64,000 nt of DNA from Eretmocerus hayati (lineage: Eukaryota > Arthropoda > Insecta > Hymenoptera > Aphelinidae): assembly GCA_029851415.1 (NCBI GenBank), contig CM056743.1, forward strand, positions 97,252,501-97,316,500, written 5' to 3'. Positions 1 to 9,049 of this stretch are shown one piece after another. Within the stretch, counting starts at the first letter, position 1, and each line of letters starts with the position of its first letter. Made by a program: the position numbers and the translations under genes. The notes under the pieces were generated by a model that worked only from the letters and a program-made list of their open reading frames with translations, ran no database searches and was not told where the DNA came from.

Positions 1-147
1 TTTGTCGTCGTATAACAAAATCGTGTTCCGTGCTAGTCTGTGACCTCCATGTTAACTCGAGAGCAATCTGGACTGTTCTTCTGGAGCTCAATTTATGATG
101 TTTCTGTCCCCCTCTTTGCACGCCTCAATTCATGAGTGCGCGTGAGG
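1..147. other. Left flank outside the Polinton
   Basis: These bases lie outside the inverted terminal repeat. I see no convincing gene, and the host context on this side is unknown. The bases just outside the terminus weakly resemble those outside the right end, so no clean 6-bp target duplication can be read. Confidence 0.4.
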
Positions 148-335
148 AGTTATGTTAGCACCCTGGCGAAACGTAAACAAAGGCCCTGTCTCGTGCTCAC
201 TCTCCCCCCACCACCCACCCGTCTCATCAGGTATGTGGACTCGCCGACTCGCTCACCCGCCCCCCCCCGCTACCCAGCTCACCAGTGGACGAGTAGGGGG
301 ACCCATTATGACCCCTTCTCCCCCCCCCCCGACTA
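148..335 (+). repeat. Left terminal inverted repeat of Polinton
   Basis: The stretch beginning AGTTATGTTAGCACCCTGGC reappears in reverse complement at the right end (AGTTGTGTTAGCACCCTCGC read from 21,490 downward). The match runs for about 185 bp through a CT/C-rich tract and ends in a poly-C run near 320-335. AG at the outer end is the usual Polinton terminus. Short open frames here are matched by frames in the other copy and reflect the repeat, not genes. Confidence 0.8.
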
Positions 336-807
336 GTCGGAGTAGGGTGGTATCATGCGGCGGTATGTAGTGCTGTTGATGATGCGCATGTACAATGTGC
401 ATAGAGTACCCCTCCTCGTAATTGTATGATTCTTACGTCTCTGAAAGGCATGCATCGTTGGATTGTCTCATCCCCACCAAGGTGGTGTGCAAGCAGAATA
501 TTTTCTCCCCAAGTCACTAGAATTTCCATGTCTGAGTGCTCTCATTAATTTTTTATTGCACTGAATAACTGCAAGATTTCAAATCGAATATTGACTCTGA
601 TTTTAATTGAAATATTGTCTCTGATTTTGGTATTGTGAGAGAAAAGAGGTCTTGAAAGAATATTTGTACAATATATGTATCATAGAAGAAAAGAGAGCTA
701 TTTTTCTTTGCAATTATTGTAGATCATATCATTATTCATCATTAATGGTGGGGTCAGTGGAATGAATACAACTATTTTGACAATACATTTATATTTATTC
801 AATTATC
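336..807. other. Subterminal spacer of Polinton
   Basis: AT-rich sequence between the left inverted repeat and the first gene. I see no gene and no further inverted-repeat match to the right end. Confidence 0.5.
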
Positions 808-1595
808 TTACAATAGTACGGCTGTGGCATGTAATCGAGTATCTAAGATGCTTATCATTTCATTAGCCCGTGTGAGAGATAATTCATGATATAATATTCT
901 TATAGCGCTACTACTCATAACACTCTTAAATATATTCATAATATTGCTATTCTCTACTTTTTCTGAAGTTTTGGTGATGTTAGTCATAATTACATCGAAG
1001 AATTCATTATCATCTATAACAGATATTATGTTGAAATAATTCCGATCCTCGAATGATTGAATTTGTGCATCATATTGTAACATTGATCTCATAAGAGTCT
1101 TATCTATTGTACTCTCCACGGCATAAGGCATTCCTACAGACATTTCACTTGAATATTCAAACTTGAAATCTATAAGTGCCGATATGTTTTTCAATTGATC
1201 AAAATTGACTCTGTGGAAATTAACTGTATGACGGAAGCGTTTTCTCACAGGTTCTGAGGACGGCTCTCGTTGATCGTTCTCAATCTCAATCCCATTCTGT
1301 TGATGGATCGAGTGTATCGTAAAATCCACCCTTCGCCGTAGACCTTGACGTCTCTCAATTCGTCTTCAAAACCTCGCAAGTACCTGCTGATGCTCTCAAA
1401 AGTGGTTTTGAAGTTGACCCATTGATCTTTCGTGAACTTTACGCCTGTCAAGTCATTTCCAGTGATTCTCAAGACAGGTTCATAAACCTTTCCTTCGATC
1501 GAATCAAATTCGATTCCGACCAGAGCTTTTTTGGTGGCGGATTTGTCCAATGGGTAGATGGCAGGGAAGAGACGTCCAACTTGTTGCGAAGCCAT
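808..1595 (-). pseudogene. Conserved Polinton protein of unknown function, frameshifted
   Basis: Translation starts at 1,595 (MASQQVGRLFPAIYPLDK) and runs to about residue 90. The sense frame then seems to continue in the frame of the second open stretch (1,329 to 808), whose early residues are DFTIHSIHQQ. The two frames overlap between 1,245 and 1,329, so a small indel near 1,330 is the simplest explanation. No catalytic motif is visible. It is the leftmost gene of the element, about 200 bp beyond the protease gene, and small proteins of this style accompany insect Polintons. I cannot assign a function, and the two parts might instead be separate overlapping genes. Confidence 0.55.
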
Positions 1596-1800
1596 GGCGA
1601 CGGAGGTTCAGGTGGCAGAGAGACTGACGGACTGACTGACGAATGCTACGGATGTGCTGCTTATATGCTTGTAGTCTATATGGTAGAGGTAGGGGCTAAA
1701 AATTAGCTGACAAAAAGAGACGTGAAGACGTCAATGCATACCCTACCCCTTAAATATTTGTCAGCATTAGGAGAGCGAGGATTCCAAAAACTGTTGATGA

Positions 1801-2268
1801 TTAAGCTAGTTTGACGAAATTCCCATCAGCATTTTCATACAACAGGAAATTCCTCGCAATAATATCATTCCTTTGCGAGTCAGCAGAAAAATTGGTCAAG
1901 AATGTTTGCATACCAAGTTCATAGCTCATATACTTTAGAAACATAATACAATACTGACCACATACGTCAGAGGTAGGATTCCGCAAAGTCATCACATTCC
2001 ATCTTAATTTTCGACAATTTCCCTTCAAACGATCGATATGTTCTGGTACGGTAGGAGGGAGTCCGTAGCTGTCAAAATACCATGCGCTTTTATCTTTGCT
2101 CACGTAAACAGCCACCCAATGACCGTTACATCTCTTCGTATGATCCAGAGTGTTGAGTACAAATGCGGTCGGTTTGGTCCACACCAATGCAATCCGATCT
2201 GCCGGGAAGACACCCACAGTATGATGGGGTATACTTGCTAAACTCTTCAATATTTCGAAATTGTTCAT
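1801..2268 (-). CDS. Adenain-like cysteine protease (Polinton PRO)
   Basis: This 155-residue protein has the signature of the adenovirus protease/Ulp1 clan. GHWVAVYV carries the catalytic His (residue 50), YFDSYG the acidic residue (Asp66), and CGQYC the nucleophile region, with Cys107 the likely nucleophile. In Polintons and adenoviruses this enzyme matures capsid and core proteins during particle assembly. The ATG at 2,268 gives the normal short N-terminus, and the frame is open to a TAA at 1,801. It sits directly downstream of an unknown gene whose frame runs into it, within the minus-strand morphogenesis block. It looks intact, although whether every active-site residue is functional cannot be judged by eye. 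Confidence 0.8.
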   Translation of the reverse strand: MNNFEILKSLASIPHHTVGVFPADRIALVWTKPTAFVLNTLDHTKRCNGHWVAVYVSKDKSAWYFDSYGLPPTVPEHIDRLKGNCRKLRWNVMTLRNPTSDVCGQYCIMFLKYMSYELGMQTFLTNFSADSQRNDIIARNFLLYENADGNFVKLA

Positions 2269-2836
2269 CGCAAAGCTGTGTAGACGGTTGGAAAGTAAAC
2301 TCGCTGCATATATTAGTGTTATCTTTTTCTGGAGATAGAAGCCAATTTCTTAATCTCTGAGCATTGTTCACAGCACAACTATAGCGAAGATAGGAATCTT
2401 TTACAGCATGATGTAGGCAATATCTATCAGACCACGGTAAGTTGTGGAATGAAGGGCAGGCATTGTCGTATTCCAAATTTATAACATGACGTCGGACTGT
2501 CTTGTGCAAGAACAACCACTTCTCTTTGCCACGCACATAAATCTTACCAATATTCTCTGTAAGCTCGCGCAAAACTCGTGATAGAGCTCTCAGTGATATC
2601 TCCCCTTGAAAATATTCTAGACCATGATGGTTTTGACTCAACCAGTCGTTTTGTTTTCTAATGTCATCTGGCAAGTCATCGATTGGAGTGTATGGTGTTA
2701 GAATCCAATGTGCACAAAAGTCTTTTCCAATAGCTGTGATTGCCACTTCTTTCGGTACAGGTCTGTCACTGAGAGTCTTGAGAAATTGAATATCCACGAT
2801 CAAATCCATTGCAATTACAATCCTTCCACTTTGCAA
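2126..2836 (-). CDS. Polinton-associated conserved protein, unknown function
   Basis: The 236-residue frame is open. Its early part (from about residue 9, MDLIVDIQFL, then PVPKEVAI) and the aromatic- and Cys/His-containing middle (around CPSFHNLPW and YCLHHAV) look like a real protein. The last 47 or so residues are read through the start of the protease gene in another frame, so the natural stop may have been lost to an indel near 2,270-2,320. Proteins of this general appearance are common next to adenain-like proteases in animal Polintons. The hydrophobic D-x-Q start followed by a PKE motif loosely recalls 3'-5' exonuclease or RNase H folds, but this is only a guess. It lies between the protease and major capsid genes. 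Confidence 0.5.
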   Translation of the reverse strand: MQSGRIVIAMDLIVDIQFLKTLSDRPVPKEVAITAIGKDFCAHWILTPYTPIDDLPDDIRKQNDWLSQNHHGLEYFQGEISLRALSRVLRELTENIGKIYVRGKEKWLFLHKTVRRHVINLEYDNACPSFHNLPWSDRYCLHHAVKDSYLRYSCAVNNAQRLRNWLLSPEKDNTNICSEFTFQPSTQLCDEQFRNIEEFSKYTPSYCGCLPGRSDCIGVDQTDRICTQHSGSYEEM

Positions 2837-2908
2837 GCTGACAAGCGACTACTGATAATTCCCACACGATCAATGATCTTATAATAAGAAACAAAAAGCC
2901 GCCTGGTG

Positions 2909-4237
2909 TTAATTACTGAAATCAACCATGATCTGATGAGCCGCATCAACCTCGAGAATATTATTGTACTCTGCGGATATTATACAATTAATTGTACTTG
3001 TCAGAGGCTCGTCGAATTTCACATCTATCCTAACACTACCGTGTTCAATGAGATTCCAATGACCACAGTCATTAGCCGATAAATCAGGTGTTAGATTGAA
3101 TGCAAAAAGGCAGTAACCGTTAGGGTAGTCTTCTCGGCTGATATCATGACCCTCATTAGAGAAATGTATACCAGTCCCTGTGAATAAAGTATGATATGCA
3201 TCTACATACAATTTATTCACTCTTAAGTCTGGTCGTAGCGGCTTGGAAGGTATTTGAGAACCATCAACGTATAAACACGAGTAATTGATGTTAAAATTCT
3301 CAAAATTGAATGAATTCATCTTCCCATCGCCATTGAAAGCTTGATTTTGGACGAATCCGAGGATGATTCTTTTTGGTAGCTGACCCAAAATGACATTGTC
3401 TAATGTTTCGTCGTGTATGCTACTATGCATTGTCACAGCCTTGACTTCCATCCGGGTGAGCGGATATTTTGCGGTATTGTGCGCTAACGTTTTCGCATGA
3501 GCAATCAAGACCCCCGAGTTGACGCGGACCCGTCTCACTAACAGATTTTCTTCTGCAATATGTATGCGCACCAAACCCGACGGGTCCATGACAGGAAAAG
3601 CAGCGTCTCGTGACCTAGTCAAGCGAACTCGTACCTCGACACCATTCAATAGTAGCTTGTTGAGACAAAATATGTCTGAATGAATATTACCAATGAGATC
3701 GATCGATTTTCCATTGCCAAGGAGCTGACGACGTTTCACAAGACCTTGGTCAGCATCAGCTGTATCATCCATTTTACCCGCAGTATCATCATACCAGAGA
3801 CTGCTCGTCAAATGTGACTTTTTTGCGGCAGGACCATAGTTCAGAAGAGTTTCCATATAAGCTCTGTAAGCGTATAGATTATTGGGTGGTGACAAAGGGT
3901 TTCTGGTTCAAAAATACATCAACTTGATTGAACGATGAATACATAAAGTTATGGACTGGTCCGCATTTTCCTATTAGTGCTAAAGTTTCCGCATCATAAT
4001 CATCATCCTCAGGAATTTGGAGCGACACTTTGAGACTAAGCAGTGTGTGCCAAGGTCAATGTATTCATCACCATTTCCTTGAACGATGAATTCTATGCAA
4101 GAATCATCGGTTAAACTTGATATTGGCTTATATTGTGCGTAATGAGAGGAATCAAGTGTTGTCTGAGTAGGTGGAATTTCAAAAAGACTCAATTCTGACT
4201 TCAAACACTCCGAGGATTGTGTATGAAGAAAAGCCAT
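2909..4237 (-). pseudogene. Polinton major capsid protein (double jelly-roll), frameshifted
   Basis: The protein starts at 4,237 (MAFLHTQSSECLKSELSLF), and the opening frame holds for about 65 residues. Sense sequence then continues in another frame between about 4,040 and 3,900. It returns to a third frame from about 3,895 to the stop at 2,909, including the stretch PPNNLYAYRAYMETLLNYG. Two small indels, near 4,040 and near 3,900, therefore break the gene. The C-terminal 328 residues are otherwise open and well conserved in character. The product is the family usually labelled F54H12.2-like in animal genomes, understood to be the Polinton/adintovirus hexon-like capsid subunit. It is followed by the unknown gene and the protease on the same strand. 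The identification rests on recognition of the family, not on a search. Confidence 0.75.
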
Positions 4238-4246
4238 GATGACTTA

Positions 4247-4771
4247 ATCGAAAATATCTCTCCTTGTACTCTTCTTTATCTTCTTCTCTAATTCTCTTCT
4301 TTCCCAGCGCGTTCCTTCTTCCTGTGATCTTTTTTACTTGCTGCTGCTCTTTTAACCTTTTTCTTCTCCTTCGGCGTAGAGGTGTTGCCCGGATCAGAGC
4401 TGCTAAAAGACTGGAGACCCGTACAAGCGAGTATACTTATATCCCGAACCCTCCATGAGCTTGTCTAAGTGCTCTTCTGCTCTCCTCTTTAGATTCTCAC
4501 CAGATTCACGTACTCGTTTCCGCATCGAGTCTTTGATTGGAATATCCTGAGTGGCGACGTCAGTGGCAACGTTGATACCAGTGCGAACAGCTTCTTTACC
4601 TATAGCTCTTGCTCCACGGGCCAGATATGGTCTTGCACGTCTGATCAGACCTGCCAAGAGACGCCCCACCCCTCCACCACCGCCGTTTTGATAGGACGAG
4701 CCATCAATGATGTGGCCAGCACCAGTAAGTCCACACCCTGACATGCGCTCTGTGATATCATATGAATCCAT
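4247..4771 (-). pseudogene. Core/pVI-like small capsid protein, C-terminal frame broken
   Basis: The 122-residue frame starts at 4,771. It has a glycine-rich segment (NGGGGGVGRLLAG), then a basic amphipathic helix region and a GSGYK motif. This layout is typical of the small adenovirus pX/pVI-like proteins found in Polintons and adintoviruses, thought to act inside the particle as core or membrane-active components. After GSGYK the frame reads into sequence of different character. The other minus-strand frames between about 4,400 and 4,247 encode a Lys/Arg-rich tail ending just before the major capsid start, so the true C-terminus has probably been shifted out of frame. The assignment is by composition and position. 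Confidence 0.5.
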
Positions 4772-4948
4772 GTTGATTATTTATTCGATACTTTTGAAAT
4801 GAAGTGTCACTGTCAGAGTACCAAAGTCGAATGGCAGATATTCGTTGTGTCTGTCTCTTATATCGGTTTATATTGTTTGAAATGAGTTGAATAGCAGTGG
4901 TAGATACATAGGTGGGGCAAAATTCTTGATCTTGACACCACCGTATGC

Positions 4949-5611
4949 TTAGTTATGTGTATCAAGTGGTACAACTCTCAATAATTTTGATTTTGAACTT
5001 CCGGTGTAATAAGGTTCGCATATATCAGCGTATATCATCAGCATATTTGGGAGACCATTAGCCAAACTACCAGGGAACTTTTCAATAGTCGGCTCTTTCA
5101 GATTTACATGTATGTCATGCACATAGGGGTCAAAACCCAGGATATTTCTCAATCTCTTTGATAGCTGTAATGTATGTTTGCGAGCTGAACAGGTATCATC
5201 TGTACAAATCCGCTCAACAGTGACGTAGCCACCTCTTGCCACTTCAAATTTCAAATGTTTACTGATACTGTCCAATTCATTGATTTCTGCAACCAAGAGT
5301 TCAATGTCCTCATAAACACCTGGCTTCACATAAGAAAACAAACTGGTTGATTTATTCAATCTAATATTCTCATTGGTATCTAAATCACCATCTACTGATG
5401 AAGAGATATTCAAGAGAACCATACGATCTTCAGAACTCACATGCAGGTGTTGGAATGTGAGTGGGATGTGAATTTTTGTCAGAGCCACGCTCCACAAACC
5501 CTGTAAATGAATTAGCTGAGGTAGGCTTGTGACAAAGTGTGATGGCTCGTTGTCAGGATAATAAGCCTTGCTGCTATCACTAGACAAAACGATGTGAAAC
5601 TCGTCCCTCAT
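4949..5611 (-). CDS. Polinton minor capsid (penton-like) protein
   Basis: An intact 220-residue frame starts with MRDEFHIVLSSDSS and contains PGVYEDIELLVAEIN and the Leu/Ile-rich C-terminal half typical of the single jelly-roll minor capsid protein encoded between integrase and major capsid genes in Polintons. Its ATG overlaps the integrase stop codon as ATGA at 5,608-5,611, which fixes the start. In the particle such a protein would form the fivefold vertices. Nothing in the reading frame looks damaged. The alternative is an unrelated structural protein of the same cluster. The assignment is by family recognition and gene order. Confidence 0.65.
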   Translation of the reverse strand: MRDEFHIVLSSDSSKAYYPDNEPSHFVTSLPQLIHLQGLWSVALTKIHIPLTFQHLHVSSEDRMVLLNISSSVDGDLDTNENIRLNKSTSLFSYVKPGVYEDIELLVAEINELDSISKHLKFEVARGGYVTVERICTDDTCSARKHTLQLSKRLRNILGFDPYVHDIHVNLKEPTIEKFPGSLANGLPNMLMIYADICEPYYTGSSKSKLLRVVPLDTHN

Positions 5612-6683
5612 GGTATTTCCTTCAAATCAGCGGCGAGAACCCAACTATTAAATTTTTCGGGGTAACCTTTCCAAGATACGAAATACTGCTTGTTTCGTCC
5701 TTTTCCTCTAGTTTTCAGAACTTGTTCCACTTCAAAAACGGCATCATTCAGATCTTTGTTCACTCTGCTGAGCTCTTCTTCATAAAAATATTCATCGATT
5801 TCTTCACCACTCAAGTCATTCAAGAAATAAACACAAGGTGTGCGTGTCTGTGAAATCCTGGTAATTCTGAATAGCTCCGTTGACCATCCGCCTGTATATG
5901 CTTTATGGAAGGGGCTGGAACGTATACTGACGCGAACCAAGTCATTCACCCGATATTTAGGTACTTTGTAGGGGGCGTTGTCATACTTTTGCTGCAAATT
6001 TTCTCGAGCTCTGGATGCATTGTATATTGTGACGGATGCGGGTGTCATTTTTATGGCCGAGTTTTTACTGTGATTGTACGCATTCGCTACATCTTGGAGG
6101 ATATCAACGTACCGGCGTGTATTTTTATACGTGAAATAACGATAGATCCGCTCTTTGATCGTTCTTATAGCACGTTCCGCTACACTAGCTCTTGTAGTAT
6201 CGTTTTTGGTTTTTTTGAACATCATGTTTTCGCTCTTCAAGAAATTCTGCATTTCACGGCCGACAAACTCCTTTCCGTGATCCGTCTGCAAAAATACAGG
6301 ACGGCGTCCTTTGCTTCGAGTCAAAACTCGTTTCAACCCTGCTGCAGTTGTCTTTGATTGTTTATCGAGTAATGGTTCAAGCCACACAAACTTACTCAAC
6401 ACATCAATAATGAGTAAGATGTAAGTGAAACCATCGTTGTAGATTTTGAGAGACCGCATATCCATCAAATCAGCTTCCCAAAGATCATCTATATTTTGTA
6501 TGTTATAACTCCGTCGTTGGAATCTACGACGGACGGGCTTGTGTTTATTGTAAGCATCCTTTCGAGCCACTTCCGAACTTCTTGACGAGAAAATTTTCTT
6601 GCAGATTGTAGTAATTTATGATTACCTGCATAAGCTGCTGGATGTGGTAACCCATAGTATGAACGACTCAGAGTATCATTCAT
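5608..6683 (-). pseudogene. Polinton integrase (retroviral DDE plus chromodomain), one frameshift
   Basis: The N-terminal part starts at 6,683 and runs through SYYGLPHPAAYAG to the VRKWLERML helix. The frame then slips near 6,555-6,570, and the remainder reads from AYNKHKPVRRRF to the end at 5,608. The catalytic core is visible: Asp in WEADLMDM, Asp in FLQTDHGKEFVG and Glu in SVAERAIRTIKERI. The last 50 residues form a chromodomain (EQVLKTRGKGRNKQYFVSWK, then YPEKFNSW). Such integrases insert the linear element into chromosomal DNA, and the chromodomain may steer target choice. The start overlaps the PLA2 stop as ATGA and the stop overlaps the minor capsid start as ATGA. Apart from the single slip, all catalytic residues are present. 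Confidence 0.85.
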
Positions 6684-7159
6684 TTTTTCTCTTTTTTCTT
6701 TTCCTTCCCGTCTGCATCAGCAGGTGTTTTCGCGGGCTCCTTCTTTGTTTTAGCCTGATTCTTCTTCTTGTTCCCAGTGATGGCTTTGGTGATGCGCGAG
6801 AATAATTTTCCAAAAGTAATTTTGCTGACCATACAACATGCAGTCATGAGCGCAAGTGTTCTTTCATCGGGATCAACTTGACTCGCCAACATGCGTGAAA
6901 ATGCCCGCTCAGCCAAAACGCGATCAGCTTTGCGACGGTCTGCGTTTTTGTTAGCGTACGCTATGTCATGCTCACGAGCATAATCATCTAGAGGACAGAC
7001 GCCGACTTCACCACGTTCTAAACGTTCAGCCAATTCTGTACCGGGTCCTAAAAATCTATAACCTGGAACATTCATTTCAAAAGGTAACAGGTCAATGAGT
7101 GTGTCCAAGACGCTATGATCCGGGGTGTTCACATTTTCTTGAGATCCAGATGCTTCCAT
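6680..7159 (-). CDS. Parvovirus-type phospholipase A2 domain protein
   Basis: The 159-residue protein has the compact secreted-PLA2 signature known from parvovirus VP1 and adintovirus proteins. There is a calcium loop YRFLGPG (Gly38-Pro39-Gly40), and then DDYAREHDIAYA with the catalytic pair His64-Asp65 and Tyr68. A Lys-rich tail (KKKNQAKTKKEPAKT onward) occupies the last 30 residues. In parvoviruses this activity breaches endosomal membrane after entry; here that role is inferred. The reading frame is intact. Its stop overlaps the integrase start as ATGA, and its start lies just inside the 3' end of the preceding gene, so it belongs to the same packed block. Few Cys residues remain, as expected for the viral rather than the venom type. 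Confidence 0.75.
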   Translation of the reverse strand: MEASGSQENVNTPDHSVLDTLIDLLPFEMNVPGYRFLGPGTELAERLERGEVGVCPLDDYAREHDIAYANKNADRRKADRVLAERAFSRMLASQVDPDERTLALMTACCMVSKITFGKLFSRITKAITGNKKKNQAKTKKEPAKTPADADGKEKKKEKK

Positions 7160-7971
7160 TTTGACACTGTGATTGGCTTTTGTTTTTTATTTCTCGGTGT
7201 TTCAGTGATGCTTTCTCCTTCTTCTTCTTCGTCTCCTCTCTTTTTTTTGTTACTGTTGATGAGCGGAACACGCTGATTCTCTTGATGAAGGGTACTGTGA
7301 GCCAAGATAGCGGATGGGCTCTCTCGCGGTGTGACAAGCGATGTGAGCAATGACGACCCCCTCTCGCTCTCCTCAGACGATGAATGATCCACCATGTTCT
7401 GCCAGACTGTTTTATTACCAATGTACTCGCGTGGGATACCTGCTCTACGAAGGATGGCAGCGAACTGGAGATGACCCGGTGGTGGGCTCTGTTTTTTAGC
7501 GCGCATACAATAATTCACGAGGTCGAGAATTGAGGCACCCTGAATACATGCGCCATCTATCGATACAGTACCTGTAGAGTCCTAACTGATACCACCTGCA
7601 GCTCTCAAGCGTCTCAGGAGACGTTAAGCTTCGGAATATTTCACTGGAACACTTTCAATTATAGATTGATCGATATCGTAGTATATGGGTTTTTGCTGAT
7701 CGCTGCTTCCTGCTTTTGGCCTTTCTTGCGAATCACTAGAATTTTTCAAATGAAGGAATCGCTGCAAGACTTGGTTAAACTGAGTCAATTTATCCCTGTC
7801 ATCCGTATACGCATTCAAATTGAGAATTTCGCTCATTTCCTTATCCAATCTAGTCGCTGGTGTACCAGGTGTTTGGACCGTTTGTCCATGCTCTGACTGT
7901 ATTGCAGACAAGCGTTGAAGCAAATCCAGTTTTTCTTGCGGTATCAAGACCATTTTTCTCGCATGTTCCAT
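7129..7971 (-). pseudogene. Conserved Polinton structural-type gene with two in-frame stops
   Basis: Two open stretches, 7,971-7,624 and 7,518-7,129, are in the same frame. Between them I read a TAA at 7,624-7,626 and a TAG at 7,582-7,584, with sensible coding on both sides: a Leu/Arg-rich helix, then a segment ending in SILDLVNYCMRAKK. A single gene of about 280 codons has therefore suffered two nonsense changes. The C-terminal third is charged, with an acidic run (GDEEEEGES) and basic clusters. Proteins with the same middle segment occur beside ATPase and integrase genes in insect Polintons, but I know of no assigned function. The 3' end overlaps the PLA2 gene by about 30 bp. Confidence 0.6.
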
Positions 7972-7987
7972 TTCACCAGTGAGATTT

Positions 7988-8320
7988 TTAAAAGCTCAAG
8001 ACATTGGTTAACAGTGGCGCAAGGAGAGCTGTCAAAAATCCAGGACGTTCAACGATTAACTTTTTCTTGACCTTCAGCGATCCTGATGAATTGGCTATTT
8101 TTCGCAGTAAAACAATATGCCGACGTAGGCGTGATTTCTGAACTCTGGCGAGCGGCACGTGCCCGAGACAAATGTTTAGAGCACACTCACAGATATAGCG
8201 CATAAGTTTCTCGTCAGATTTGCACAGCACCGCCTTACGTTGCTGATTATTCAAATGGTACAACGCTCGAAGAATGCAAGTGTTCTTCAGATCGATGAAG
8301 CGACGACTCGTCGGCTCCAT
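7988..8320 (-). CDS. Small conserved Polinton protein, unknown function
   Basis: An intact 110-residue frame whose ATG overlaps the ATPase stop (TAATG at 8,318-8,322), which supports this start and co-transcription. It is helical and basic, with a Cys pair in YICECALNICLG and a conserved-looking C-terminus (KKLIVERPGFLTALLAPLL). Equivalent small genes lie directly downstream of the ATPase in other Polintons. No enzymatic motif is visible, and a role in packaging or DNA condensation would be speculation. Confidence 0.55.
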   Translation of the reverse strand: MEPTSRRFIDLKNTCILRALYHLNNQQRKAVLCKSDEKLMRYICECALNICLGHVPLARVQKSRLRRHIVLLRKIANSSGSLKVKKKLIVERPGFLTALLAPLLTNVLSF

Positions 8321-8940
8321 TATTCTAAAACGACTGGTACGTTGTTGGCTGTGTCGGCACCTTTTATTCTTTTTCTCGGTATATAGACGATAGGGTATCC
8401 GTCTTCCGGAAAGATATCAGTTCGAAATCGTATATTATCGGGTGTACTCTGTTTCAAATCCAAGAGCAAATACCCGTACGGTCTCGAGGTGGCGTTCCAG
8501 TGAGCTTCCTGAAAGAACTTGGGATTTTCGGGCATCAGCTGACGGGATAAGTGCTCAATTTGCGATCTATCGCGGAGATTTCTGAAGATGACAATGTAAT
8601 GTGCATTGAGAGAGATGTCTCGCTGCCCTTTTCCCTGATGGAAAATATTTTGACTATCAGAAGAAGAGGATTCATGCATCAAATCGTCCACGATCAAGAG
8701 TTTGGGCCTTGGGTCGCAAGTGTAATCGCTCATTTCAGGTAAACCTTCGCGAAACTCGACTCTGTTACCAAGTTCTTTGTACCCGTTCTGACACTCTGAA
8801 TAGTGTAAGATGATGCGTGCAAACTGTGTGTCGCTGATAGTATCGATATGATTGACTAGCTTCTGCACAAAGCAAGATTTACCGGAGCCAGTTGCTCCAG
8901 AAATCACAGACGTCCAAGGATGTTGCCATTTGGCCTCCAT
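8320..8940 (-). CDS. A32-type DNA packaging ATPase (FtsK/HerA class)
   Basis: The 206-residue protein starts at 8,940 (MEAKWQHPWTSV). It has Walker A GATGSGKS at residues 15-22 and Walker B LLIVDDLM at 81-88 with Asp85-Asp86, followed by the sensor-like region around HYIVIFRNLRD. This is the genome-packaging ATPase shared by Polintons, virophages and large DNA viruses, which pumps DNA into the preformed capsid. Length and motif spacing are normal and no lesion is visible. It is the first gene of the minus-strand morphogenesis block. Its upstream side is where the BEL/Pao element has inserted, so its original promoter has been separated from PolB. Confidence 0.85.
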   Translation of the reverse strand: MEAKWQHPWTSVISGATGSGKSCFVQKLVNHIDTISDTQFARIILHYSECQNGYKELGNRVEFREGLPEMSDYTCDPRPKLLIVDDLMHESSSSDSQNIFHQGKGQRDISLNAHYIVIFRNLRDRSQIEHLSRQLMPENPKFFQEAHWNATSRPYGYLLLDLKQSTPDNIRFRTDIFPEDGYPIVYIPRKRIKGADTANNVPVVLE

Positions 8941-9049
8941 TTTACGAACTAAGGTTCGAGCCCCTTACTTACCGATTATATCCCCTCCCGGGGAGGTCAT
9001 GCGGTGGTGGCGGCGGCGGCGGCGGCCCGCGCGCGCGGTCGGTAATTAG

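Noticed and set aside
136..370. Two short proline-rich open frames at the left end, with look-alikes at 21,350-21,630
   Set aside because: They lie in the terminal inverted repeat; their similarity comes from the repeat itself and the C-rich composition.
5905..6357. A 150-codon plus-strand frame
   Set aside because: It is the antisense of the integrase core, which has clear catalytic motifs on the minus strand.
9001..9036. GGC repeat followed by a CGCG run, considered as a CpG-island promoter
   Set aside because: It is very short and lies at the uncertain edge of BEL element 1; no exon follows.
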